64,000 nucleotides of DNA from Macrolepiota albuminosa (lineage: Eukaryota; Basidiomycota; Agaricomycetes; Agaricales; Agaricaceae), in assembly GCA_027475525.1 (NCBI GenBank), contig JAMWFC010000108.1, positions 1,811 through 65,810 of the forward strand. The letters are read 5' to 3'. Numbering within the stretch: position 1 is the stretch's first letter; each line of letters starts with the position of its first letter. The notes beneath the pieces were generated by a model. That model ran no database searches. It had not been told where the DNA came from and saw only the letters and a list, made by a program, of their open reading frames with translations. The position numbers and the translations under genes are program-made. Shown piece by piece: positions 10,591 through 21,457 of this stretch.

Positions 10591-13500
10591 CAGACAACTT
10601 CATGGACGAGGCATTGTCTACCCTAGCCCTGGAGCCTGCTCAACAACTCCTGGTCCCGGTACGACTCTGCCTCTTTGATGGGGACACCTCTACGGCAAGA
10701 GACATCACTCACTTCGTGTGTATGCCCGTTACTTTCGCCAACAGACAGACTCACACCCTCTGGATGTTGATAACCAAACTCCACCCTTCCACACCCCTGG
10801 TTCTAGGGCTCCCATGGCTCCGAGACACCAACCCCTGCATTGATTGGCGACATCTTACCCTCCACCTGACCCGGGACCTGACGCCCAACGACCAGCAGCT
10901 CCCCTTTGACATCCCCCACTCTCTGAATCCTACCCCAAAGGACGGGCCCCCACCACCCCCCGGACTCCAGTCCCGCTTGTCCCAGTCCTTTGTCATCAAT
11001 GCCAGGCTGGATAGCACCCTGGGACCGATATCGGCCCTCATCGACAGCGGAGCCACCGGAGTTTTCATCAGCGACGCCCTCGACCTCCCCCACGACCCCC
11101 TCCCCTTGACCAGCCCCTCCACCTGCAATGCCTCTACGGCACCCTCTCCTCCTCCGGCCCCATCCAGAGGTCTCACTCGGGACACGTGACCTTGGACAAC
11201 GGCTACGAGTTCACCTTCAGCTTCCTGGTCACGCAACTTTATGAATCAACCCCGATGGTGCTGGGGCTACCTTGGCTACGTGACACAAACCCTGATATCG
11301 ATTGGAGAACGCTCACCATGACCTTCCCAGGACCCAAAGACCACCCCTCGACCACCATGCACCTCCGGGCCCTAGGGAGCAACCCAATGCCTGACACCTC
11401 CAGGACAACAGCCCCACCCCCCACGCATGCCCCACGCATGCCCGTCCAAGCCTACAAGGCCCCTGATCTGCCCCCAAACATTCCTCAGAACAAGTACAAA
11501 GGGCCGAACTACCCAAGTCGGTCTCAGACACACGTCACACCCGCTCTGGCCGATGCATCTGTGACTCCGATTGACCTGAATGCACTCGACATTAGGATCA
11601 TTGGAGCCGCCCCCTTCGCCCGCCTCATGAAGGACGGAACCCCTATGTTTCAGCTACACACCTCGCCATCTCTCCTGGAAGAACACCTACGAGGGGATGC
11701 TATCCCCCCGGAAAAGAAAACTGAGGAGCAGATCCTCCAAGAAGTAGTCCCCCTGGAGTATCACGAGTTCGCTGACGTATTCTCCGAAGGAGACGCCAAA
11801 GAGATTCCTCCTCACTGCCCTTATGACCATACTATCGACCTCAAGGAAGGAGCTGCCCCCCCTTTCAGCAAGGTGTACAACATGTCAGAAGTCAAACTCC
11901 GGGCCCTGAAGGACTACCTCGACCAAATGCTCGGTAAGGGATTTATCTGACCCTCCGCCTCCACCGCCAGAGCCCTGGTTCTATTCGCCAAGAAGAAGGA
12001 CGGTTCGCTCCAACTCTGCATCGACTACTGGGGACTCAATAAGATCACCAAGAAGAACTGCTACCCGCTCCCACTCATCGGCGACCTGGTCAATTGACTC
12101 CGCAGTGTCAAGGTTTACACAAAAATCGACCTCCGCTCTGGCTACAACAACGTCTGCATCGCCCCAGGACATGAGTGGAAAACCGCGTTTCGCACACAGT
12201 ATGGTCTGTTTGAGTACCTTGTGATGCCTTTTGAAATGACTAACTCCCCTGCCACGTTCCAATACTTCATGAACAACATCTTCCACAATATGAGTGACAT
12301 CTTTGTGATCGTCTACCTGGATGACATCCTCATCTATTCTGACTCAAAGGGGGACCACCAGAAGCATGTCTGGCAAGTCCTCGAACGCCTCCAGGAGCAT
12401 AACCTCCACACCAAGCCCAAGAAGTGTTCATTCCACACGGAAGAGGTTGAGTATCTCGGCATCATCATATCCCCGAATGGTGTTCGCATGGACCCCCACA
12501 AGGTCGAGGCCATCATCAACTGGCTGCAGCCCTGGAACGTGAAGGAAGTACAATCCTTCTTGGGTTTCGCTAACTTCTACCGGAGGTTTATAGACAACTA
12601 CTGCGGTATCACGAAACCCCTCAACTGGCTCACACACAAGGATGTCGCCTGGAACTGGGACAGTAAGTGCCAGAGCGTCTTTAACCTGCTCAAGGAGGCT
12701 TTCACAGCCGCCCCCGTCCTCCGGCACTATGACCCAGCCCTCCCAATTATCCTGGAATGCAACGCCTCCGACTATGCCATCGCCGGGATTCTCTCACAGA
12801 TGGGATCTGATGGTGGGGAGCCCCAGCCAGTCACCTTCTACACCCGGTCCATGATCGACGCTGAGCTCAACTACGACATCTACAACAAGGAGCTCCTCAC
12901 CATTGTCAAAGCCTTCAAACAATGGCGAGCCTACCTCGAAGGAGCCCGGCACCAGATTCAGGTCTACTCGGATCACAACAACCTGCAGTACTTCACCACG
13001 ATCAAACAACTTAGTTGATGGCAGGCCCGATGGTCCGAGATCCTCTTGGAGTATGACTTCACAATCCAGTACCGCCCAGGACGACTTGGAGCTAAACCTG
13101 ATGCCCTCACCTGTTGACTGGATGTCTACCCCAAGAAGTCATTTGAGGCGGAACACAATGCATTCAATCATTGCATGGTGATCCCTCCCAAAGATCTGAA
13201 TGCCGTACTGATTTTAAATGACAAAGGGACCCTGAGCCAGATCTGCCACGCCCCCTGAGACAAGTACTTCACCGACCACGACCCCCGCAACCCCCCCGAT
13301 GGAACTGACCGGGAACCTGCCTTCTCCTTGTTCCCTGACAAAAAACTCCTCCTCTAGGACGGCCGCATCTACATCCCAGATCACCCCCAACTCCGCTATG
13401 ATGTCCTCTGTCAATACCACGACCACAAACTCTGGGGACACCCTGGAATACGTAAGACCCTCCAGCTTATCTCCCAGACTTACTTTTGGCCAGGGTTGAA

Positions 13501-14703
13501 GAAGGATGTGACCCGTTACATTCGATCATGCGAACCCTGCCTCCGGGCTAAGGTCCCCCGACACCAACCATATGGACTCCTGAAACCCCTGCCGGTTGGA
13601 CGACGCCCCTGGTCCTCCATATCCCTGGACCACATTGTCAAACTCCCGGAATCTGAAGGGTTCAATGCCATTCTCATCGTTGTGTGCAGGCTAATCAAAC
13701 AGGGCATCTTCCTACTCTGCCACACCATGGACACCGCCCCAGACTTCGCCCGGCTGTTCCTCGAGCACGTCTTCACCAAATATGGACTCCCGGACGACAT
13801 CGTCTCTGACCATGGCCCACTCTTCGTGTCCAAGTTCTGGACTTCCCTGTGTAAGGCCCTTGAAGTAAAGACTAACCTCTCTACTGCCTACCACCCCGAA
13901 ATCAATGGTCAAACCGAAAGGGTCAACCAGTCTCTCAAGCAGTACCTCTGACTGTATGTCAACTACTTGCAGGATGACTGGCGTGCTGACCTCCCCCTGG
14001 CTAAGTTCACCTACAACAACACACCGCACTCTGCCACTGGGGTATCACCCTTCTTTGCCAACAAGGGATACCACCTCCAACTGACACTCTCGCTCTGGGA
14101 CATCCCGTTGCACGCCACCCACGAGGTCGCCTGGGATCTCCAGTCCCTCCATGAGTTTCTCTGGGAAGAGATCGACACCATGAACCAGGCCTATGCGAAA
14201 CACACTGACCGGAAATGGGAAGACACCCCTGACTGGACCCCCAGGACAAAGGTAAGGTTAGATCAACGCCACCTCCACACCCGCCAGCCCTCCCCAAAAC
14301 TCGATCACAAGCGCCTCGGCCCATTCAAGATTTTGAAGAAAGTTTCATCCCATGCCTACAAGATCGAGCTCCTCCTGGGACTTAAAGGTCTGCACCCAGT
14401 ATTCCACATCCGCCTCCTGGAACGACACCCCCCGGATCCCTTCCCCAAATGACGCCCCGAGCCCCCTCCCCCGGTCGAGGTCGAGGACGAGTACCACTAC
14501 GAGGTTGAAGACATCTTCGACTCCCAGAATATCTGTGGACAACCCCACTTCCTCATATGATGGAAGAGATATGGCCTGGAGGACGACACTTGGGAACCAC
14601 ACCAAAACCTCAAAGGCGCCCTCGACAAACTCTGGGACTTCCAGCAGCGGCACACAGGAAACAACCCCCCCCCCGGGCGCAGGACCCACAGATGGCAGTA
14701 GTG
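10591..14703 (+). pseudogene. Decayed Pol polyprotein of element A
   Basis: In order: the distal part of a first retropepsin-like domain (VLGLPWLRDTNP); a second one with an intact DSGAT at about 11043 and again VLGLPWLRDTNP; reverse transcriptase with YLDD at 12314-12325; RNase H; integrase with an HHCC zinc region, DD35E catalytic residues and the GQTERVNQ signature; and a C-terminal chromodomain at about 14488-14680. Premature stops occur at several places (for example 11948, 12096, 13016, 13949 and in the chromodomain). Most of them correspond to CGA arginine codons in the better copy, consistent with CpG deamination. The protein would process, copy and integrate the element; this copy cannot be functional. 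The two protease units differ clearly from each other, so the duplication is old. Confidence 0.88.
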
Positions 14704-15040
14704 GGCATAACCTCCACCTCTGGGCTCAGTAGGGATTCAACTCCCATGTATATTTTCCGCCCTTCCTCTTTAGATCTTACTCCCTTTTAGTACCTTTTTT
14801 CACAGCAGTGCCCAAAATCAGGGGAAGGTCTCTTTCCAACCTTCCCGCCAAATCACTTACACTTACTCTGGTAGAACAAGTATATACATTTAAATCAGGG
14901 GAAGGTCTCTTTCCAACCTTCCCGCCAAATCACTTACACTTACTCTGGTAGAACAAGTATATACATTTTTTTTACGAGACTCGCTACCTTATAATATAGG
15001 ACACATAACATAGCTACCAAGAAAGAAGGACCTGTTAGTG
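14704..15040. other. Element A spacer between pol and antisense gene
   Basis: Non-coding spacer with an exact 77-bp duplication starting at 14821. It corresponds to the spacer around 53105-53390 of element C. No gene is seen. Confidence 0.6.
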
Positions 15041-16954
15041 AGGGGTCTCTGGGCCCCCCTCCCCATCCTCCCCCCCACTGGACCTCAACGGCCAACCCTG
15101 GGGCTCCTCCCCCTCCCACTCCCCCAAAACGTACTGTTGTGACGCCTCCTCCATCAGCTGGTCCCAGGTCAGGAGCGGCTTGTCCTTGTCCAGGACCCTC
15201 TCAAACTAGGTCCCTGGTGCTGGGACGTTCCTCCGCCAGTGCGCCAAGACTAATCTCCCCAACAGGTCCAGCCCACACTCCACCCTGGGGGTTGCCAGTT
15301 CAGGCTGCTGACCCTCCTGCAGGGAGGCTAACGCCACAGCTGCCCCATCCAGGAGCAGGCGGTGCTCCCGGGCCCAACCTGGAAAATCAGTGCAGGACAC
15401 AGGAAAGCAGCTCGAACTACTAACTCAAAGCTGCCATCCAGGCGACGACCAAGTCCTGCAAGCTCTGAGGGGCCGGCTCCGGATGGCCCGCAGCACGTCC
15501 CGCTCAGCCTCCAATGCCCCCCATGTGACCCAAACCTCCTGCAGCTTCCAGACTACCACCCCCCGGTCCTCCTCCACCCACCGACGAGCCGCCACCTCCT
15601 GCCTCACCGCCTCCTCGCTCCGAGCCAGGGTCGTCCGAACCCCCCGCAATTGCTCGGCCATGACCTGGTGGTGGTCAGCCAGCTCCCCCCTCTCCCGCTC
15701 AGCCCAGTCCACATGCTCCTGCAGCGCCGCCATGTCAATGCTCAGCGGCCACCCCAACAAGGGGAGAACGCCATCGGGGACAGACGCAGGGGAGGGGTCG
15801 GGGAGGAGGCCTCCCGAGAAAGTTGCGGCTGCTTGGAAGGCCCAGGAGAAGGACTGAGCAACGCTTGCAGCCGCTTGGAAGGCCCGGGGAAAGGACTGGG
15901 CGACGCCCGCCGCTTTCCCTTGTCGACACGACCCCCTCCCCCCCGCTCGCCCCAGCCCGGGTTTCCCGGCGCGTGATCAAGACCATGGGCCGGCCCTGAC
16001 TACCCACCCCCGCCACCCCCTTGTTGGGGCCCCGTCCCCCCCAGAACCCCCTGGCCCTGACTACCCACCCCCGCTACCCCCCTCACCCAAGACCCCCTCG
16101 TTGGGGCCCCGTCCCCCCCAGAACCCCTGGCGCTCCCATCGGCAGCTCAACTACCCAGTCCCTCTCCTCCACCTCCATCCTGCGTGTCACCCCCCCCCAA
16201 CGGCCACCCCTGCTCCCGTGCCATACAGCGCACCCTCTATAACACTGAAATGGAACAGTGCTCGTGGTTAAGGTGACATGCCTTGCATACTGACGAGTCC
16301 CTCCAGGACGACGGGCTGGGGGCCTCAAAAAGACATGGCACCAGCCAACGAGCACAGTGCACACACTGGGTCGGCATTAGCGGCGACCACAAGGTACAAC
16401 GTCACTTACCGGCCCATTGCTGACGCACCACGCATGGGTGGGCAACCCCCAGGGCCTCTCAAGGGCCTGCTCAAACAACGATTGCGACACGACTGCCCAT
16501 GGGATACGCAGGTCCTCCAGAACTGTCAATATAGTACTGGGGGCTATCCCGAACCGACGAAAACGTGGGCAACCAGACGAGGGCGAGGTGAGGAAGGAGG
16601 GCGGGGGGGCCAGACAGTCATCCACACGACAGTGGGCGTGGGATGACTAGAACCCACCTAAGGAACCGACCCAGGAACCAATGCCAGGAGACTGGCCAGG
16701 TCTGCCTCAGGCACAGTCTCTGGCAGGCAACTGGGTCCCGCCTCCGGGGCAGGTGCGTTTTGTTGTTCTAAAACAGAGGGGTTGATTGTGCCAAGCAAGA
16801 ACACATGAATGCACCTACGTTGCTGGAAGAGCGCCGCGATGCGCTCCTGATCCAGGCGGCGCCGATACTGGGCATCCCGGGCCTCCCACATGACAAGAGG
16901 TGCGACTTTGTCAGTAGGCGGGGGTGTCGGGGAATGCGTCAGCGTATGCGACAT
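15040..16954 (-). pseudogene. Antisense Zn2Cys6-like accessory gene, decayed copy
   Basis: Read right to left, the gene starts at ATG 16954 (MSHTLTHSPTPPP), about 130 bp inside the 3' LTR. The first exon ends in a Gln-rich stretch. After introns, the zinc region at 16365-16255 keeps all six cysteines in the spacing CX2CX6CX15CX2CX6C although other codons are damaged. The acceptor CCAG lies directly before the first cysteine. Downstream are a charged coiled-coil region (ALQEHVDWAERERGEL, about 15750-15430) and a Trp/Leu-rich end. It is homologous to the intact-looking gene at 51328-53104 and lies in the same place and orientation relative to pol. Stops and frame breaks make this copy a pseudogene. 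The 3' end is approximate. The likely role, inferred only, is DNA binding. Confidence 0.7.
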
Positions 16955-17070
16955 GGTTGAGTTTGATGGTAAAATTTTTTTTTTGATACGGGGCAGGTCA
17001 GGTGCCAGATCCCATGATTGGACCCCAGTCTGAACCACCGGCTGTGCGCGCCTCGGAGGGTCTCGGCGCT

Positions 17071-17083
17071 GAGGGGGGGGTGA
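17071..17083 (+). promoter_or_regulatory. Polypurine tract of element A
   Basis: A GA-and-G run (GAGGGGGGGGTGA) directly precedes the 3' LTR, where plus-strand DNA synthesis is primed in LTR elements. The same tract is present in reverse complement at 51123-51135 of element C. Confidence 0.8.
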
Positions 17084-17807
17084 TGTCACGACCCCTCCCC
17101 TCTGGACCCACCCTGGAACACCATCCAGGACTCTCTCTCTGACCCCACAGGACACGCCCCGCCATCACGACCACTGACACCGCCATCACGCGCATCAAGG
17201 ACTGCCATCAGCTGCCACCAACCCCAATCAATGATCGGATCACGTGACTCACCTCCAGCCATCACGCATCATGCATCACAGTGCCAATTGATCGCACACC
17301 CCACACACACAATCCAAGTATACAGTCCCTGCCCGCTACTCAATGACTCCCGGAACCCATCCCAGACACCCTGGAACCCAAGACCCAGTCCCGTAGTACT
17401 TATAGTGTAGTTCCCTGTTGTATTCGCTAGTCTTGATATTACCCTAACTTGGATTACTTGAATTGTTGCGTGTCCTCTGCTTGACTGGTACGCACTGACT
17501 GGCACGCTTTAACTGGCATGCTTGGATAATTGCATGCTCTAAGACTGGTACGCACTTCACGACTTCTAATTTGTTAACCCGATCTCGTCTTAGAACCCCC
17601 GGTTCACGACTCAACCCCTACCCAACTCTCAGCTACTCAAAACCAAAACCCCTGGATCAAGTTCCCTCTTTTGGGATCACCCCTGTCCGCGTCTTGAACC
17701 CCGGAGTCCTAGCCCCAGAGTTCCAGACACCCGAGTATCCGTAGATCAAGTCCGCATTGTAAGAGTGTTGCTTTCCCAGAAAGCCCCCGACTCAGCAGAG
17801 CCTGACA
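17084..17807 (+). mobile_element. 3' LTR of element A (family I)
   Basis: Begins TGTCACGACC and ends CCTGACA, followed by CTCTA. It retains the TATA-like box and, about 28 nt downstream, the transcript-start sequence AGTCTTGATATTA at 17429-17441. Confidence 0.9.
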
Positions 17808-17821
17808 CTCTATAATAGTGT

Positions 17822-19445
17822 AATCAATGCAAGAGGCAACTTCACCGTGGTGTATCAGTTTTTAAATGGTAAGACACTTCTTCTTATATAATCATCATAG
17901 AGGACAACACGCTTTACTGCAAGTTTGCCGATGCCATATTTATATAGTTTCATTCAGTTCTTATATAATCATCATAGAGGACAACACGCTTTACTGCAAG
18001 TTTGCCGATGCCATATTTATATAGTTTCATTCAGATGTTCGAAATGGACAACCATCAATTGCAATCACTGTCGCAACTTTCCATGGATAAGAGGATTGAA
18101 ATTTGGAATTGCAAAGATGCAGGAAAGTCAAAATACACATGTGATTTCTCATTATTCTGATGATGTTTTGTATTCATTATAGTCAATCAAGCAACTTCTT
18201 TTGCGAACTTGCGACTCGCAGGTGCCTCCCTTTGTCGCCAACTTGCATACTATGATACAATGGAGAAAATTAAAAAGGCATTTGAAGTCAAGTCTGTCAC
18301 CGGTGGCTTTAAATGTCTTGTTTATCGTGGAACAGATTCAGAAGTTTTGCTTGATTTCTCTGGCTTTATTCTAGAGTTCAGGCTTCCTCCTCTTCCAAAC
18401 AATTATCGGTCTGTTGCCATATTTGCTGTTATTATTCAATTTTAACTTATTCAAGCTATTATTTAGTGTTCGCCGAAACGACTCCAATTCATTAAATTAC
18501 TTCGTTACCATTATCGCACCAAACAATTGCGATTACTTTGATGACGATTTAGCAGCACTAGATCTTATTTTCTCTTATTTCGATGGAACGTTTGCCGAAG
18601 GTGATATGAATGCGTATAAACCTTATCAAGTTCTTCCAGGGACACATGCTATTTGCCCAAAGACAAGGATTTGTACACCAAAAGGGCAGAGTCATTTGCT
18701 CACTGAAATAGCACTTCCTGAGGCGGTAGACAATCACAGCGTTCTTACTGGTCTACTTCAGACTGGTAGATATGTACATACTGATGACAATATTATTGTC
18801 TTTCACGAACTAGTTCCTAACCATGGAAGCAGGTAAGTTTGCTTTTATTGATCAATTAATTGAAAAATAAAGCAGTCTTTATAGGCAGACATACAAGCAG
18901 ATTGCTTATCCTGGAGTTTTTCGCATCGGGCAACTTGTTGAAGCAAGTATCAGTTTTTGCACCGTCAAGATTGGGCAAAAGAATGCACCATTAATTCATC
19001 TAGATAAGTTACTTCTTGTCGCTAAACATGGAACTATGGTGAGACCCTATCGAGTAGAGTTTAAGTGCTATAAACTAAAACTTTTACTATCAGTTATTGG
19101 AAAATGAGCTAGCTAATCAGTCTCGATCGAGTAGAGTTTAAGTGCTATAAACTAAAACTTTTACTATCAGTTATTGGAAAATGAGCTAGCTAATCAGTCT
19201 TGCAATCTTGAATCTGCAGTATCTCGAGGAGTTCGGAAGCGTCATATTGATATTGATGAAGATTTTCCACTTCGACCTACAAAGCGTACAAAATTGACTA
19301 GTGAGGCAGATTTCGATGAGGATAAAGACTTTCTGAAGATTTTCCACTTCGACCTACAAAGCGTACAAAATTGACTAGTGAGGCAGATTTCGATGAGGAT
19401 AAAGACTTTCCAAGGGAGGTGCAGTACCAAGATGAATTGAATTAG
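17822..19445 (+). CDS. Unrecognised multi-exon host protein, 5' part missing
   Basis: Several protein-like exons follow one another on the plus strand: about 17830-17869 (NARGNFTVVYQFLN, then a GTAAGA donor); about 18183-18420 (contains MEKIKKAFEVKSVTGGF); about 18470-18832 (a long stretch with THAICPKTRICTPKGQ and TGRYVHTDDNIIV); about 18886-19039; and a last exon ending at the stop 19443-19445 with a basic RPTKRTKL stretch that could be a nuclear localisation signal. Introns have GTAAGT/GTGAG donors and AG acceptors. Three 77-bp exact duplications (19051, 19261, 19424) interrupt the 3' part artificially. The first visible exon starts right after element A, so the 5' end is probably lost or lies elsewhere. 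I do not recognise the family; the style is that of basidiomycete-specific hypothetical proteins. Confidence 0.5.
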
Positions 19446-20052
19446 TATGCTACTATAAGTTGCTTTTTAAAGTACATGCTGAGAACTCTATATATTCTTC
19501 GTACCAAGATGAATTGAATTAGTATGCTACTATAAGTTGCTTTTTAAAGTACATGCTGAGAACTCTATATATTCCTCAAATTTCGGTCTGAATAAAGTGT
19601 ATGTAATTGTTGAATGCAATTGAATATATTCACTTTGAATGAAATAAAAGAAAAACACAGTTACATGCAAAAACAGGATTGAAAACTTCGCACAGAAGAC
19701 CCTCACAACATTGTCTAATCTTTCAAATGAGAAAAAAAATCAAGTATTATAATTTTAGGAGTAAGACTTGTTTCTTCTCACTCAGCTGTTTGCCCATACA
19801 CAAAGTCTTACATTCCATTTGACAATCTTCAAACACATTGCAACGATTTATCGTCGAAAAAGCTGAGATCCATTACTTTGGCTACTCTTATCCACATAGG
19901 ATGCTTGTGCCCAAGAGCTTGGAAATATTGAGCTAAACATAAAATTATTCATTGATATGTTGGGTCATGGTTCCGAGATATAGCATAGATAGATTGTAGA
20001 TCGAGGCTATTCCTTGCATGTCAGAAAATGTCTTCAATTTTTGAAGCCACGT
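19446..20052. other. Intergenic DNA before element B
   Basis: AT-rich host sequence with no gene seen. It ends with ACGT (20049-20052), which is repeated after the 3' LTR of element B. Confidence 0.5.
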
Positions 20053-21001
20053 TGATAGGACCCTATACAGGTTAGGCGCATCAACGGCAGGCTCGGCACC
20101 GGTTCCGGAAACCTTGCCGCACTCGTTCCGAACTTGGCGCATGCGTTTTACCTATTTTAAGCCATTCCCAATGGCCGGACACGGCAAGAAGCAGATCCAA
20201 TCAGTGATAGCGCCGATCAGCAGACAGAATGACAACTGACAGATGGCATCAGTCACTGACGACAGCGCTTAGCGAGAAGCCTGATGATCTATCAAAAACT
20301 GACGGACAGCTTGGCGTTTGACCTTGGCGTCTGACACCGCTTACCGTCTCGATTTGGCGCCCAACGTCGCTTAGGTGTTCTGACAGGCAGGAGGGTGATG
20401 GATTGATGGTTTAGCACCGCGATCTGGGCCGGGTGGCGCCAAGGGTCCTCAAAGGACGGTAGGGATCTGAAACCATTGGAGCTACCCCTATGAAATTTTC
20501 CAGTTTACCGCACTTTGGCGATGGTTGGTCACTGGCGACGGTGAACTCCTTGTAGTATATATATTACTTACCGACTTGTACATAGAGAATCAGACGAATA
20601 GACCAGAGTTTCCCCCTTTACTTCAGTCTCCCTTACGCTCAAGAGCTCATTTACGCTACGGTCGGCAACGTCAAACTCATCGGCAGTTGCAGACGTTCGC
20701 CAATACTCGACACACTCGCGCCTTGCAACTACGGCAGGCATTATCGACGCTTAGACTTCGCTAAGCTTATCTTGCTCTTGCCGCTTACCTTTGCCGTGTT
20801 CACTTACCGCATTTCCTTAGGCGCTTTACCTTAGCGCTTGACACTTGCCGACCCCGTTACCGACTTTTCCCCTTTTCAACAGACGCGTTCTCTGGGACCT
20901 GCCCGGGACTCCTCATATCACTTTTAGCGCGCCCAACGCACACTCTTGGTACGGTAACACTTTTGTTACATTTGTTACTGACCAAACTTTGGGCGTCATC
21001 A
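20053..21001 (+). mobile_element. 5' LTR of element B
   Basis: Begins TGATAGGACCC and ends GGGCGTCATCA. It matches the 3' LTR at 31365-32314 almost base for base. A TATATATA stretch near 20558 may be its promoter. Confidence 0.9.
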
Positions 21002-21004
21002 AAT

Positions 21005-21023
21005 TGGAGCCCACCGCGAGGGA
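21005..21023 (+). promoter_or_regulatory. Primer-binding site of element B (tRNA-type)
   Basis: TGGAGCCCACCGCGAGGGA starts three bases after the 5' LTR. It begins with TGG, as expected for pairing with the CCA end of a tRNA. The same site follows the LTR of element D at 44934. I could not name the tRNA. No matching self-complement is seen in the LTR. Confidence 0.6.
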
Positions 21024-21262
21024 TCTCTAGGGCAGAATTCCGCCAGAAACCCGTCTCCAGCATAGGTGCCGCCTGCTAGACCAGTCGGCAGAAGGCATAG
21101 CTCCTTCCCACCCATCAACCCCACAACCACCTGGTGCCTTACCGGGTCTCTCTCTTGCCCAGGAACTACAGAACGCCACTGTAGACGCATTTCCTGATCT
21201 CTTCCCGCATTCCCTCGATTATAGCGCCGACGACCCCTTAGCGTCGCCATTTACCGTACCGC

Positions 21263-21416
21263 AACCAATCACTCCCATTACTCCGCTAACGCCTCTTTCA
21301 CAACTCATCTCTCTTACCCCGTCGCCAATCTCTAGAACCAACCAATCACTTCCATTACTCCGCTAACGCCTCTTTCACAACTCATCTCTCTTACCCCGTC
21401 GCCAATCTCTAGAACC
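21263..21416. repeat. 77-bp tandem duplication with one mismatch
   Basis: Second copy begins at 21340. It lies in the leader between the primer-binding site and gag and is absent at the matching place in element D, in line with an assembly artefact. Confidence 0.8.
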
Positions 21417-21457
21417 CTTCCCCACTACCGCTAACCGAACTCGCCAACACAGTCGCT

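Larger units (their letters stand above)
10591..17807 (+). mobile_element. Element A: 5'-truncated family I gypsy chromovirus
   Basis: The remnant keeps pol from within the first protease domain, an antisense accessory gene, the polypurine tract and the 3' LTR (17084-17807), followed by CTCTA, which would be its target duplication. The 5' LTR, gag and the first protease active site are missing and replaced at the left by the family III LTR. It is clearly homologous to the complete element at 50402-62017 throughout, and decayed mainly by C-to-T changes at CpG. Confidence 0.9.
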
